The notes: generated from the letters alone by a model not told the origin. Counted from the first letter of the stretch, positions 32,461 to 40,594 are shown. The stretch is 44,075 nucleotides of DNA from an uncultured Bacteroidales bacterium (GCA_937911935.1 CALDQH010000097.1:1-44075), one strand, 5' to 3'. Made by a program: numbers and translations.

Positions 32461-33240
32461 TTATTTCTTAAATGCGTCTAAACGTTTCATAACCGCAAAC
32501 ACAAACCAATCGGGCAAGTGCTTAATGAGCGGAACAAACAAGTGATTCAAGAAACCAGGCATGGCTTGTTTTTTTCTCTTGAACATCTTCTTAAGCGCTT
32601 TCTTCACCAATTTTTCAGGAGGCATCGACACCGTTAGTGCCACTGCCAATTTGCGCAAGTTAGCAGCCAAACCGTACAAGCCTGTATCGATAGCACCAGG
32701 GCAAATAGCGGTTACGCTTACGCCGTGTGGCATCATTTCGTACCACATAGAGCGGCTAAAGTTTAAAATATAGGCTTTGCTGGCGTTGTAGCATTGAATG
32801 CCAGGCATTGCCATCCAAGCACTCATCGAACTCATGTTTAGGATGTAGCCTTTGCCACGCTCACGCATATCTGCACCAAACAAACGGCAAAGTTGGGTAA
32901 CCGTTCTAATGTGCAAGTGTAGCATCAAATTGATACGTGCCTCGCTTGTTTTTACCAAATCGTTAAAGTAGAAAACCCCAGCGTTGTTAATCAACACCTC
33001 AATTTCGTAGCCATTTTCCTTGCAGAATTGGTGCAATTCGGTAGCTGCGTTTTCGGTCGATAAATCTTGGTAAACAGCTACCGTTTTTACGCCGTATTCT
33101 GCTTGTAATTTTTCGGCTACTTCGTGTATTTCTTTTTCTTGGTTACTTACCAAGACCAAATCGTATTTATAGGTGGATGCCAACTGTGTGGCGTATTGTA
33201 GGCCAATACCTTGGCTTGCTCCTGTTACTAATGCGTACAT
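32461..33240 (-). CDS. Classical short-chain dehydrogenase, candidate hydroxysteroid dehydrogenase
   Basis: A 259-residue Rossmann-fold oxidoreductase: cofactor loop TGASQGIG (6-13), NNAG (85-88), catalytic S138, Y151 and K155 (YNASK), and the PG motif after CPGAIDTG. The C-terminal 60 residues are basic and hydrophobic (LFVPLIKHLPDWF), as in the DltE/17-beta-HSD12-like group that associates with membranes. Position behind the OYE and 5-alpha-reductase genes suggests a 3-hydroxysteroid dehydrogenase role. A fatty-acid 3-ketoacyl reductase is the main alternative. The last codons lie in a repeated terminator arm. Confidence 0.85.
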   Translation of the reverse strand: MYALVTGASQGIGLQYATQLASTYKYDLVLVSNQEKEIHEVAEKLQAEYGVKTVAVYQDLSTENAATELHQFCKENGYEIEVLINNAGVFYFNDLVKTSEARINLMLHLHIRTVTQLCRLFGADMRERGKGYILNMSSMSAWMAMPGIQCYNASKAYILNFSRSMWYEMMPHGVSVTAICPGAIDTGLYGLAANLRKLAVALTVSMPPEKLVKKALKKMFKRKKQAMPGFLNHLFVPLIKHLPDWFVFAVMKRLDAFKK

Positions 33241-33289
33241 AATTTACAGTCGTTTGTTGCTTATCGCTTAACTTACTTTTGACTAATGA

Positions 33290-33375
33290 CCTTTATTCGC
33301 TTCGCTCATGAAGTTGCTCACGTTCGGCATAATCAATGTAAACATTGCTTCTGCTCTCACTTAATCGCAACTTTC
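33290..33375. repeat. Hairpin repeat element, copy C, overlapping the OYE gene end
   Basis: Outer stem AAGTTGC (33311-33317) with GCAACTT (33367-33373); apical stem CAATG (33334-33338), loop TAAA, CATTG (33343-33347). The right arm lies inside the coding region of the next gene and encodes its last residues ESCD. Confidence 0.85.
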
Positions 33376-34590
33376 TGCTTTTGCAATTTCTTTTTGAATC
33401 TTCTTGGGTAGGTTATCGACACAGTGGTGACACTTCATCTCTTTGGTGTACATACGGCCGATGCAGTAGTTGCTGTGTTTGCAACCACAGCGGTAGCTGC
33501 TGTCAGCCTCTTTCATCTTGTTGACAAAAGCAGGGTCGTGTACCAAAGCACGTGCCATTTGCACCATTTCAAAACCACTGTCCAATACCTCATCAATTTT
33601 TTCGCGGCTCACCAAACCACCTACGTAGATGATAGGCATTTTAAGCGCTTCGCGGAATTTCTTGGCATCTTCTAAAAAGTAAGCTTCTTTGAAAGGTACG
33701 GTAGGAATCATCCATCTGCCCACCAATGCCAACGCTGCTTTTAACCACCAAAATTTGCACATATCCATGTAGTGTGCCAAGGTTTTTAAAGGCATAGCGC
33801 CACGCATTACTGCCATGGGTGCTTTGCTTACAAAACCAGCACTCAAAACTACCGCGTGCACGCCAAATTTTTCAATTTCTTTTGCCACTGTGATGCAATC
33901 GGGTAGTTGCAAACCGCTCTTAAAGCCGTCGTACATGTTGGTTTTTACCACCACAGCCATGTCGTCTTTGGCAGCAACCATTACTTCGGTAAGCACTTCG
34001 CGCATAAAACGCATGCGGTTGTCAAGTGAGCCACCGTATTCGTCACGACGTTTGTTGGTATAAGGTGAAAGGAATTGCGAAATAAGGTAGCCGTGTCCTG
34101 CGTGGATTTCAACACAGTCAAAACCAGCTTCGCGGCACATATTTACCGCTCTACCAAAGTCTTTAACCAACTCTTTGATTTCGCTTACTTTTAGTCCGCG
34201 CACCAAGGTGGGCGAATATAGGTTAAAACCGCTCGATGGTCCTACAGGCATACAACCACAGGTGTAGTAGTGGGTCATGTTACCACAGTGACCCAATTGG
34301 ATGCTGGCTTTTGCACCCTCAGCGTGGATGGCATCGGTTAGTTTTTTCAAGTCAGGGATAATCTCTTCGCGCATCCACAATTGGCCATCGAACGATACGC
34401 CACTGCGGTTTACGGCACAATAGGCAATGGTGGTCATACCAATGCCACCTTTGGCAACGCTGGTGTGATAATCAAACAAATCTTGCGATGGTTTGTTGCC
34501 ATAGCACATGTTTTCGAAAGCCGCCGAACGAATGGTGCGGTTTCTTAAAGTAATGGGCCCTAATTGATAGGGAGTAAATAGCTTGCTCAT
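33361..34590 (-). CDS. Old-yellow-enzyme family NADH:flavin oxidoreductase with Fe-S cysteines, candidate 5-beta-reductase
   Basis: A 409-residue TIM-barrel flavoenzyme. It has the OYE/dienoyl-CoA-reductase signature HAGHGYLISQFLSP (about 163-176) and YGGSLDNR. The C-terminal cluster C368, C370, C376, C387, C390 resembles the 4Fe-4S site of 2,4-dienoyl-CoA reductase and BaiCD/BaiH. The extra FAD/NAD(P)H domain of those longer enzymes (about 640-670) is missing, so a separate electron donor is likely. Enzymes of this type reduce enone double bonds, including steroid delta-4 bonds. The neighbouring 5-alpha-reductase makes a 5-beta-reductase role attractive, but this is inference. The final four residues come from the hairpin repeat C. 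Confidence 0.85.
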   Translation of the reverse strand: MSKLFTPYQLGPITLRNRTIRSAAFENMCYGNKPSQDLFDYHTSVAKGGIGMTTIAYCAVNRSGVSFDGQLWMREEIIPDLKKLTDAIHAEGAKASIQLGHCGNMTHYYTCGCMPVGPSSGFNLYSPTLVRGLKVSEIKELVKDFGRAVNMCREAGFDCVEIHAGHGYLISQFLSPYTNKRRDEYGGSLDNRMRFMREVLTEVMVAAKDDMAVVVKTNMYDGFKSGLQLPDCITVAKEIEKFGVHAVVLSAGFVSKAPMAVMRGAMPLKTLAHYMDMCKFWWLKAALALVGRWMIPTVPFKEAYFLEDAKKFREALKMPIIYVGGLVSREKIDEVLDSGFEMVQMARALVHDPAFVNKMKEADSSYRCGCKHSNYCIGRMYTKEMKCHHCVDNLPKKIQKEIAKAESCD

Positions 34591-34592
34591 AT

Positions 34593-34752
34593 AATATTGA
34601 CTAATCGACTAATCGACTAACCGACTAATCGAAGGTTGTTATTAAAAGGGTGAAAATAGCTTGCTCACATATAAGTGGTGATGCGGTGATACGGTGATTC
34701 GGTGATTCGGAAGTTATCAACTCACCGCCTCACCAAATAACCAACTCACCGA
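34593..34752. repeat. Repeat words between the 5-alpha-reductase and OYE genes
   Basis: GACTAATCGACTAATC units at 34597-34632, then GGTGATGCGGTGATACGG-type units at 34676-34712 and CAACTCACCGCCTCACC-type units at 34719-34752. The first run ends about 6 bp before the OYE start codon when read on the minus strand. Confidence 0.75.
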
Positions 34753-35520
34753 TTAGTAAATAAATGGTATAACTCTTTTTAGGCGTTTTTTGTCGAACTC
34801 GTCGGCAAATTCTACGCTGTATTTTTTGTAAATGGCATGGGCACGTGGCACCAAGTTAGCGCAGGTCCACCATAGGAAAATAGCGCCTGCATACGACCAT
34901 GTTAGCACGGCAAAACCAGTCCATTCCAAGATTTCGCCAAAATAGTTGGCAGAGGTAACGTACTTGTACATGCCTTTTTTAGGCAAGTAGTGTTTGGTGT
35001 CGCCAGGTTTGCGCAAGTGGCGGATTACATAATCGGAGTGTAAATTGATGATAAATCCGATGATGAAAATACATGTACCAACAATAAATTGAGGGGTGGT
35101 AAGCCAGGCTGGGGTGTACATATCGGCAGGCGATAGGTAGAAAATCCAGTAGCCCTGAATGGTACCGTTCATCAGGTTAAAGATAAAGCCCATCATCATG
35201 ATGGTAATAGGCATTTTGCTTTTACCTTTTAACAAGAAAGGGAAGACAAACGAGCGTTGAAAGTAGTGTGCTTGGAAAATCAAGAACATCACCAAAGGAG
35301 CAATTTCCCATGTTCTTTCGCTCATGCCCCATAGATAAAGCATGACAAAGAAAACGGGGCATTCCATAATAACCCAAGCCACTTTGTTGTTGATGGCAGG
35401 TCCCCATTTGTCGCTAATCATTTTTCCGTAGCCTGCTTCTACAAAGTAAAGTGCTACAAATACCACAAGGCCTGTTATAGCCATGATTAGTAGTAGAAAG
35501 TTGAATTGTTCTAAGCTCAT
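34753..35520 (-). CDS. Steroid 5-alpha-reductase homologue (3-oxo-5-alpha-steroid 4-dehydrogenase family)
   Basis: A 255-residue polytopic membrane protein, about six to seven hydrophobic segments. Similarity to human SRD5A1/2 is clear by eye: HYFQRSFVFPFLL (SRD5A HYFHRTLIFPFL), then LRKPGDTKHYLPKKGMYKYVTSANYFGEILEWTGFA, in which Asn-Tyr-Phe-Gly-Glu is the NADPH/steroid site motif, and the C-terminal HAIYKKY...KRVIPFIY. The family reduces the delta-4 double bond of 3-oxo steroids with NADPH. In bacteria the natural substrate may be a steroid, a bile-acid intermediate or another polyisoprenoid enone. Transcribed towards the OYE and SDR genes. Confidence 0.9.
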   Translation of the reverse strand: MSLEQFNFLLLIMAITGLVVFVALYFVEAGYGKMISDKWGPAINNKVAWVIMECPVFFVMLYLWGMSERTWEIAPLVMFLIFQAHYFQRSFVFPFLLKGKSKMPITIMMMGFIFNLMNGTIQGYWIFYLSPADMYTPAWLTTPQFIVGTCIFIIGFIINLHSDYVIRHLRKPGDTKHYLPKKGMYKYVTSANYFGEILEWTGFAVLTWSYAGAIFLWWTCANLVPRAHAIYKKYSVEFADEFDKKRLKRVIPFIY

Positions 35521-35524
35521 ATTA

Positions 35525-35566
35525 TTTTGACTAATCGACTAATCGACTAACCGACCAATCGAGAAT
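35525..35566. repeat. Repeat words before the 5-alpha-reductase start
   Basis: GACTAATCGACTAATC, then CGACTAACCGACCAATCG; almost the same as 34597-34632 before the OYE gene, at the same distance from the start codon. Confidence 0.75.
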
Positions 35567-35585
35567 TATGTTATTATATAACCGA

Positions 35586-35675
35586 TTATTCAATGCTTCG
35601 CATTTCATGAAGTTGCTCCCGCTCGGCATAATCAATGTAAACATTGCTTCTGCTCTCGCTTACTCGCAACTTTCA
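35586..35675. repeat. Hairpin repeat element, copy D
   Basis: Outer stem AAGTTGC (35610-35616) with GCAACTT (35666-35672); apical stem CAATG (35633-35637), loop TAAA, CATTG (35642-35646). Nearly identical to copy C, with the longer flank TTATTCAATGCTTCGCATTT. Confidence 0.85.
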
Positions 35676-35677
35676 CC

Positions 35678-35694
35678 AAAGGGCGCAGCCCTTT
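35678..35694 (-). terminator. Hairpin across the stop codon of the PCMD-like gene
   Basis: AAAGGGC-GCA-GCCCTTT; two bases of the right arm belong to the stop codon at 35693-35695. Short stem without a clear U-run on the minus strand, so a weak terminator. Confidence 0.5.
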
Positions 35695-36637
35695 AAAATT
35701 CCCAGCACACATTATCTACCCAAAGGGTGTTGCCAACAGTGCCGATAAATGCACCTTGGTTACCGGCAGTTATCATCATGATAACGTGGGTAGGGGTGTC
35801 ATCGGCAGTTCCCCAACCTTCTTCTATCACAGGAACTATCTTGCCTTTGCTGTTCATGGCGCGATAAGGACCATTCAGGTGCATAAAATCTTGGTAATAA
35901 TCCGTTTGGGTAATGTCGCCGTAATGGATTTCGACCCGATGCCCATTTACCCATTCGGGTACATCGTGGTCCAATTGCTCGCGAGCGGTTCCCACACGTA
36001 GGGCATGGATGTTTCCCTCTTCGTCTTCCCAACGTTTTTGCAGGTAAACAAAAAATTCGGCTTTATCTTGTACCCCGTCAATGCGTTTAGAACCAACGCC
36101 AGGGAACTTCATTACGTAGTTATTTTTAGATATAATACACTTGTAGTCAAGTACTAAGGCTTTGGGTTTGCGGGTAAAAGGCATGCCAAAGTTTAGGTTT
36201 TTGTAGGGGTCTCCCGTGCCTGTAATTGGCTCGAGCGTTTGACCTAAAAACATACTGCCCGATACCAAAACCGAAATATCAATAAATCCTAATACGGTAA
36301 CATCTTCCATTTTGGTGTCCAATCGGGCACATCTGCCACCGTCTCTCTCTTCGGGTTGAACCGTATTGCTACCCTTATGAATACCAGCTACCTTGGCGTA
36401 TGCATTCGACATGGTCCAAGGGGTATGTGCCTTGTAATCATATGGTTTATTGCCTTTTATATACGCTTCAGGACCTACAACGTAAAGCAATTTGGTTTTG
36501 CCACCAATAATACCAGATTCTTTGATTTCGCGGGTTGTCCACGATTCAAAGTCGCCAAAAGGGATGCGCTCTAAGGTCTGTGCAATAGCAAAAAGCGTTG
36601 ATACACAAAGTGTTAGGATAATTACAAGTCTCTTCAT
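35693..36637 (-). CDS. Exported PCMD-like (putative carbohydrate metabolism domain) protein
   Basis: A 314-residue protein with signal peptide (about 1-20, ending AIAQ) and a single beta-sandwich domain. FGDFESWTTRE at the N-terminus, ALVLDYKCI in the middle and a closing GNTLWVDNVCWEF fit the PCMD domain found in Bacteroidota surface proteins, where a last strand of the type DxxxLxY or VDNV is common. The function is not established; a carbohydrate link is only in the domain name. Met at 36637 (MKRLVIILTL) begins a proper signal peptide and follows a promoter; the frame open to 36721 has no such start. Monocistronic. Confidence 0.7.
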   Translation of the reverse strand: MKRLVIILTLCVSTLFAIAQTLERIPFGDFESWTTREIKESGIIGGKTKLLYVVGPEAYIKGNKPYDYKAHTPWTMSNAYAKVAGIHKGSNTVQPEERDGGRCARLDTKMEDVTVLGFIDISVLVSGSMFLGQTLEPITGTGDPYKNLNFGMPFTRKPKALVLDYKCIISKNNYVMKFPGVGSKRIDGVQDKAEFFVYLQKRWEDEEGNIHALRVGTAREQLDHDVPEWVNGHRVEIHYGDITQTDYYQDFMHLNGPYRAMNSKGKIVPVIEEGWGTADDTPTHVIMMITAGNQGAFIGTVGNTLWVDNVCWEF

Positions 36638-36658
36638 TTCTTTGAACAAAAATCGGTG

Positions 36659-36688
36659 CAAAGATAATAAAAAAACTTGTACCACAAA
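36659..36688 (-). promoter_or_regulatory. Promoter of the PCMD-like gene
   Basis: Minus strand TTTG (36685-36688), 18 nt, TATCTTTG (36659-36666). It is one of the best Bacteroidota-type promoter matches in the window, 22 bp before the start codon. Confidence 0.7.
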
Positions 36689-36694
36689 ATATTC

Positions 36695-36743
36695 GGTCAC
36701 TTCGACATGCTCAGTGACCATTTTGCCTCTGCAAAATGTCGAA
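36695..36743. repeat. REP-type palindrome cluster
   Basis: GGTCAC (36695-36700) with GTGACC (36714-36719); TTCGACAT (36701-36708) with ATGTCGAA (36736-36743); ATTTTGC (36720-36726) with GCAAAAT (36731-36737). The pairings overlap, so alternative folds exist. TTCGACATGCTCAGTGACC resembles REP sequences widespread in bacteria. Confidence 0.7.
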
Positions 36744-36804
36744 AGTCAAAAAACTCTCCTTTATTCCCTGACGGTCATCAATACGTCTCAACTCTCAACT
36801 CTCA

Positions 36805-38715
36805 TCAATGTGCTTCCAACCAATTTGTGCCAATTCCGCAGTCTGCAATAAGTGGAACGTTCAGTTTTACCGCTTGTTGCATTTCGTGACACACAATTGC
36901 CTTGACTCTATCCAATTCGTCGGGATATACATTAAAGTTAAGTTCGTCGTGCACTTGCAAAATCATCTGCGAACGCAATCCTTCTTGTGCAAAAGCCTTG
37001 TCGATGGCAATCATGGCTACCTTAATAATGTCGGCAGCACTGCCCTGAATGGGTGCGTTAATGGCATTTCTTTCGGCAAATCCACGCACAAAACTATTGC
37101 CCGAATTGATGTCGGGTAGGTATCGTTTTCTGCCCCATAGGGTTTGAACGTATCCTTGCTCGCGCGCTTGCTCGATGCAAGTGTCCATGTACTGTTTTAT
37201 CCCCGGATAAGTTTCAAAATAGCCGTCGATAAGTTGTTTGGCTTCGGAGCGAGGAATTTGCAAGCGTTCGCTCAATCCAAATACCGAAATGCCGTAAATA
37301 ATACCAAAGTTGGCGGTTTTTGCCTTGCGTCGCATATCCGATGTAACCTCGTTAATAGGTACTTTGTATATTTTGGCAGCTGTGGCAGCGTGAATATCAC
37401 CGTCCATGTTAAAAGCCTCTATCATGGCTTGGTCGCCACTTAGATGTGCCATGATGCGCAGTTCTATTTGCGAATAGTCGGCAGAAAAAAACGTACAACC
37501 CTCGTCTGGAATAAAGCATTTGCGAATTTCTTTGCCCATATCGTCGCGTACAGGTATGTTTTGCAAGTTGGGGTTGCTCGAACTTAACCTACCCGTTGCT
37601 GTAACAGCTTGATTATAAGAAGTATGTATTTTACCGGTTACGGGATTTACCAGTTGTGGTAATGCTTCGATATAAGTGCTCAGTAACTTTTTGATGCCTC
37701 GGTATTCCAAAATCTTGCCCACAATGGGGTGTTTGTGGCGTAGGCTTTCTAATACCTCTTCGGAGGTAATGTATTGGCCCGTTTTGGTTTTTTTGGCTTT
37801 TTCGACAATTTTAAGTTGATCAAACAAAACTTCGCCCACTTGTTTGGCAGAACTTAGGTTAAATTCGGTGCCTGCCAACGTGTACGCCTCTTGCTCGATG
37901 CGCTGCAATTCACTGCGCATGGTTAGTGCCGATGCGTTTAGCGCTGCCGAGTCGATGCGCACACCTGCCATCTCCATGTTTACCAAAGTACGAAGTAAAG
38001 GCATTTCCAACTCGTAAAATAGTTTTTCCATGCCCGCTTGTTTTAGTTCTGCCGATAGTTTCTCGTGCAGCTGCAGGGTTATATCGGCATCCTCTGCTGC
38101 ATAATTAACAACCTCTGGCAAAGGCACTTGGTCTATTGTTCGTTTGTTTTTGCCTTTACCCCCTATCAGTTCGTCGTAGGTGATGGTTTGGTAGTTGAGG
38201 TAGATTTCTGCCAAGTAGTCCATGCCGTGACGCAATTCGGGTTGCAATACATAATGTGCCAACATGGTGTCAAATAAACTGCCCTTAACTTCGATGCCGT
38301 AGCGTTTTAGCAAGAGCAAATCGAACTTGCAGTTTTGACCTATTTTTAGGGTGCTTTCTTGCTCAAAAGCAGGTTTAAGCCAGTTTAATACGGTATATAC
38401 ATTGTCCGAATTAACCGAAATGTAGTAAGCCTCGTGCGCTTTCCAGGCAAAGGATAGCCCTACCAAAGAGCAACTCATAACATCCAAACCGTTGGTTTCG
38501 GTATCAAAACAAAAAGCAGGTTGTGCCTTTAACGCTTCTACCCATTGGGGCAATTGCTCCTCGGTAATTAGCTGGTAGCTATGCGCTGTGGTATGGATAT
38601 TGCTGTGCTCTGACGATGCTGTAACTTGGTGTTTAGTCGTTGATTCGTTTAGTTGTTTAGACGATTCTGGACATTCCGATTCGTCATTATCCAATCCCGC
38701 AAACAAGTCCATCAT
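36805..38715 (-). CDS. polA: DNA polymerase I lacking the 5'-nuclease domain
   Basis: 636 residues from ATG 38715 (664 if the TTG at 38799 is used), against about 920 for a normal PolA. Proofreading domain intact: FDTETNGLD (Exo I), GQNCKFD (Exo II), YAAEDAD (Exo III). Polymerase motifs intact: DYSQIELRI (A), RRKAKTANFGIIYG (B), VHDE (C), and the C-terminal end is normal. The whole 5'-3' exonuclease (RNA primer removal) domain is absent, and the next gene starts 18 bp beyond the frame on the other strand. The first 60-75 residues are low in complexity and contain translated repeat words. A separate flap nuclease or RNase H must replace the lost activity if the protein works alone. Confidence 0.9.
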   Translation of the reverse strand: MMDLFAGLDNDESECPESSKQLNESTTKHQVTASSEHSNIHTTAHSYQLITEEQLPQWVEALKAQPAFCFDTETNGLDVMSCSLVGLSFAWKAHEAYYISVNSDNVYTVLNWLKPAFEQESTLKIGQNCKFDLLLLKRYGIEVKGSLFDTMLAHYVLQPELRHGMDYLAEIYLNYQTITYDELIGGKGKNKRTIDQVPLPEVVNYAAEDADITLQLHEKLSAELKQAGMEKLFYELEMPLLRTLVNMEMAGVRIDSAALNASALTMRSELQRIEQEAYTLAGTEFNLSSAKQVGEVLFDQLKIVEKAKKTKTGQYITSEEVLESLRHKHPIVGKILEYRGIKKLLSTYIEALPQLVNPVTGKIHTSYNQAVTATGRLSSSNPNLQNIPVRDDMGKEIRKCFIPDEGCTFFSADYSQIELRIMAHLSGDQAMIEAFNMDGDIHAATAAKIYKVPINEVTSDMRRKAKTANFGIIYGISVFGLSERLQIPRSEAKQLIDGYFETYPGIKQYMDTCIEQAREQGYVQTLWGRKRYLPDINSGNSFVRGFAERNAINAPIQGSAADIIKVAMIAIDKAFAQEGLRSQMILQVHDELNFNVYPDELDRVKAIVCHEMQQAVKLNVPLIADCGIGTNWLEAH

Positions 38716-38777
38716 GCCATCATCTTTTGCTGGAGATTTGGTTATGCGGTGAGTCGGTGATTCGATGGTAGCTTGTA

Positions 38778-38808
38778 TTTCTCCTTTCTCCTTTATCAAC
38801 TCTCCTTT
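38778..38808. repeat. 31-bp inverted repeat, left copy
   Basis: Exact reverse complement of 40593-40623. It begins TTTCTCCTTTCTCC on the plus strand and ends 9 bp before the Wzi-like start codon. It contains the only possible (TTG) start codon at the far end of the polA frame. Confidence 0.9.
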
Positions 38809-38817
38809 TGATAAAAA

Positions 38818-40578
38818 ATGAAACGACCCCTCATAACCCTCTTAACTTTCTTTTGTGGAACGTTGCTGCTATTTGCGCAAAACATTCCGCAAAACATGGA
38901 ATATACCCGTTTGTACAGCTTTATTGACGAATTGGCTACCGATGGTTTGGTAGATGTAAACTCGGCGATAAAGCCATACAACCGTAATGCCATTGCCGCT
39001 ATGCTCAAGCAAGCCAAAGCGCAAGATTCGCTACTCAACAAACGTCAAAAAAGGGATTTGGCGTTTTTTATGAGCGATTTTGCCAACGAATTGGACACCA
39101 TGCCCAAAGCCTACGTGCATTGGACCGATAAAAAATCGTTTGATTTATCGCTACTTCAACCTCAATTTTTGTGGCAAAACAAGCATTTTAAATTTCATTT
39201 GCGACCTATTTTGGGCATGGATTTGATGTACAATCGCCATGGCTTGATTATGAAACGTCGTTGGGGATTTGATGTGCAAATGGATATTGTCAAACACGTA
39301 TCGGTGTGGGGTAGTTTACGCGATATTTCGTTAGATGGCAGGCAGTTGAGCGATGAGTACTACGCCAATATCTATGAAAAAATTGATGCTGCCAAAATAA
39401 CAAAACCTCAGTATTTGTATAACTTACCTGGCTATCAATACAAAGAAGCCAACTACGGTGGTGACTACAGTGATTTTAGGGGTGGTATTAAAGCATACGC
39501 TTGGTGGGGTAGCATCGGTTTGGTAAAAGACCAATTAGCATGGGGCGATAGTTACAATTGCTCTAATATTATCTCGGGTCGAGCTCCGTCTTTTCCCATG
39601 ATTACTTTGCAACTAACTCCTTGTAAATGGTTTGAATTCAATTATATACACGGTTGGATGGTAAGTAATGTATTGGATAGTACTTATTTTTATACAGAAG
39701 AAACCTATACAACTACCGAGTCAAAAAAACATTATCGTCCGATGAATAAATTCATCGCTGCCAATATGTTTACCTTTACCCCCATTCCTCGATTAAAATT
39801 ATCGGTGGGTAACTCCATTGTCTATTCAGAACGCACCATACAACCCATGTTCTTGATTCCGTTTGCGTTCTTTAAATCGCTCGACCACTTGATGACCAAA
39901 GGCGTTGGGTCGGAAAACCAAAACTCGCAAATTTTTATCAATTTGAGTTCGCGCAACATCAAGCATTTGCACCTGTTTGCTTCGTTTTTTATAGATGAGT
40001 TTGCCACCAAAAGGCTATCGAACGACGAACATAACCTTGTATCGTATAAAGCAGGCTTTGAGGTAAGCAACTGGCCGCTGAAGAACCTGTCGTATGGTTT
40101 TGAGTTTACGCGCACCAATACGCTCAATTATAAGCATTCCATTCAGGCCATTACTTGGGCATCGAATAGTTACAATTTAGGCCATTATTTGGGCGATAAT
40201 GCGCAACAATTTTTTGCCTTTATCAATTACAAACCCGTTAAAGGTTTGAATTTGAATTTGTCATATACCAAGGATCAAAAAGGCAACGATTACGAATATA
40301 TTCGTCGAAATACCAAACAAATTTTGGTGCAACCCATTTTAAAAGACATTGTTTGGGAAAACGATATTGTATCGTTTAAGGCGCTTTACGAGGTATGGCC
40401 CAATGCGTACGCCACTATTCAAGTAGATTGGAACAATGCAAGAGGTTATGATGTTGATTCTCCTGCCATTGAAGGTGAAAATCGTTTGGATGCTAATGGA
40501 TATTTAACTAAATTTACGCCATCCTTTTACCAAGGCAACAACATCACCGCTACCTGCGGACTTAACATTGGTTTTTAG
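38818..40578 (+). CDS. Outer-membrane protein, capsule-assembly Wzi-like
   Basis: A 586-residue protein with signal peptide (about 1-20, ending LLFAQ). After it comes a helical segment with YSFIDELATDGLVDVNSAIKP and YNRNAIAAMLKQA, then a long series of beta strands alternating aromatic and polar residues to a C-terminal aromatic (GLNIGF). This is the layout of Wzi-type barrels in Bacteroidota, which bind capsule or exopolysaccharide at the surface. The family match is by pattern only; other outer-membrane barrels are possible. It lies next to nucleotide-sugar genes, in keeping with a surface polysaccharide, and is flanked by 31-bp inverted repeats. Confidence 0.65.
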   Translation: MKRPLITLLTFFCGTLLLFAQNIPQNMEYTRLYSFIDELATDGLVDVNSAIKPYNRNAIAAMLKQAKAQDSLLNKRQKRDLAFFMSDFANELDTMPKAYVHWTDKKSFDLSLLQPQFLWQNKHFKFHLRPILGMDLMYNRHGLIMKRRWGFDVQMDIVKHVSVWGSLRDISLDGRQLSDEYYANIYEKIDAAKITKPQYLYNLPGYQYKEANYGGDYSDFRGGIKAYAWWGSIGLVKDQLAWGDSYNCSNIISGRAPSFPMITLQLTPCKWFEFNYIHGWMVSNVLDSTYFYTEETYTTTESKKHYRPMNKFIAANMFTFTPIPRLKLSVGNSIVYSERTIQPMFLIPFAFFKSLDHLMTKGVGSENQNSQIFINLSSRNIKHLHLFASFFIDEFATKRLSNDEHNLVSYKAGFEVSNWPLKNLSYGFEFTRTNTLNYKHSIQAITWASNSYNLGHYLGDNAQQFFAFINYKPVKGLNLNLSYTKDQKGNDYEYIRRNTKQILVQPILKDIVWENDIVSFKALYEVWPNAYATIQVDWNNARGYDVDSPAIEGENRLDANGYLTKFTPSFYQGNNITATCGLNIGF

Positions 40579-40594
40579 CAAAAACCAATGTTAA
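40562..40594. terminator. 15-bp perfect hairpin centred on the Wzi-like stop codon
   Basis: Arms 40562-40576 and 40580-40594, loop AGC. The left arm is the last coding sequence and the first base of the stop codon. No T-run follows on the plus strand. Confidence 0.75.

Noticed and set aside
34593..34752. Tandem words here and elsewhere looked at first like a CRISPR array
   Set aside because: The units are 8-9 bp and degenerate, there are no spacers of constant length, and there are no cas genes in the window.
36695..36743. Palindrome cluster as a novel element
   Set aside because: The TTCGACATGCTCAGTGACC core resembles REP sequences that are widespread in bacteria, so it is listed only as a repeat.
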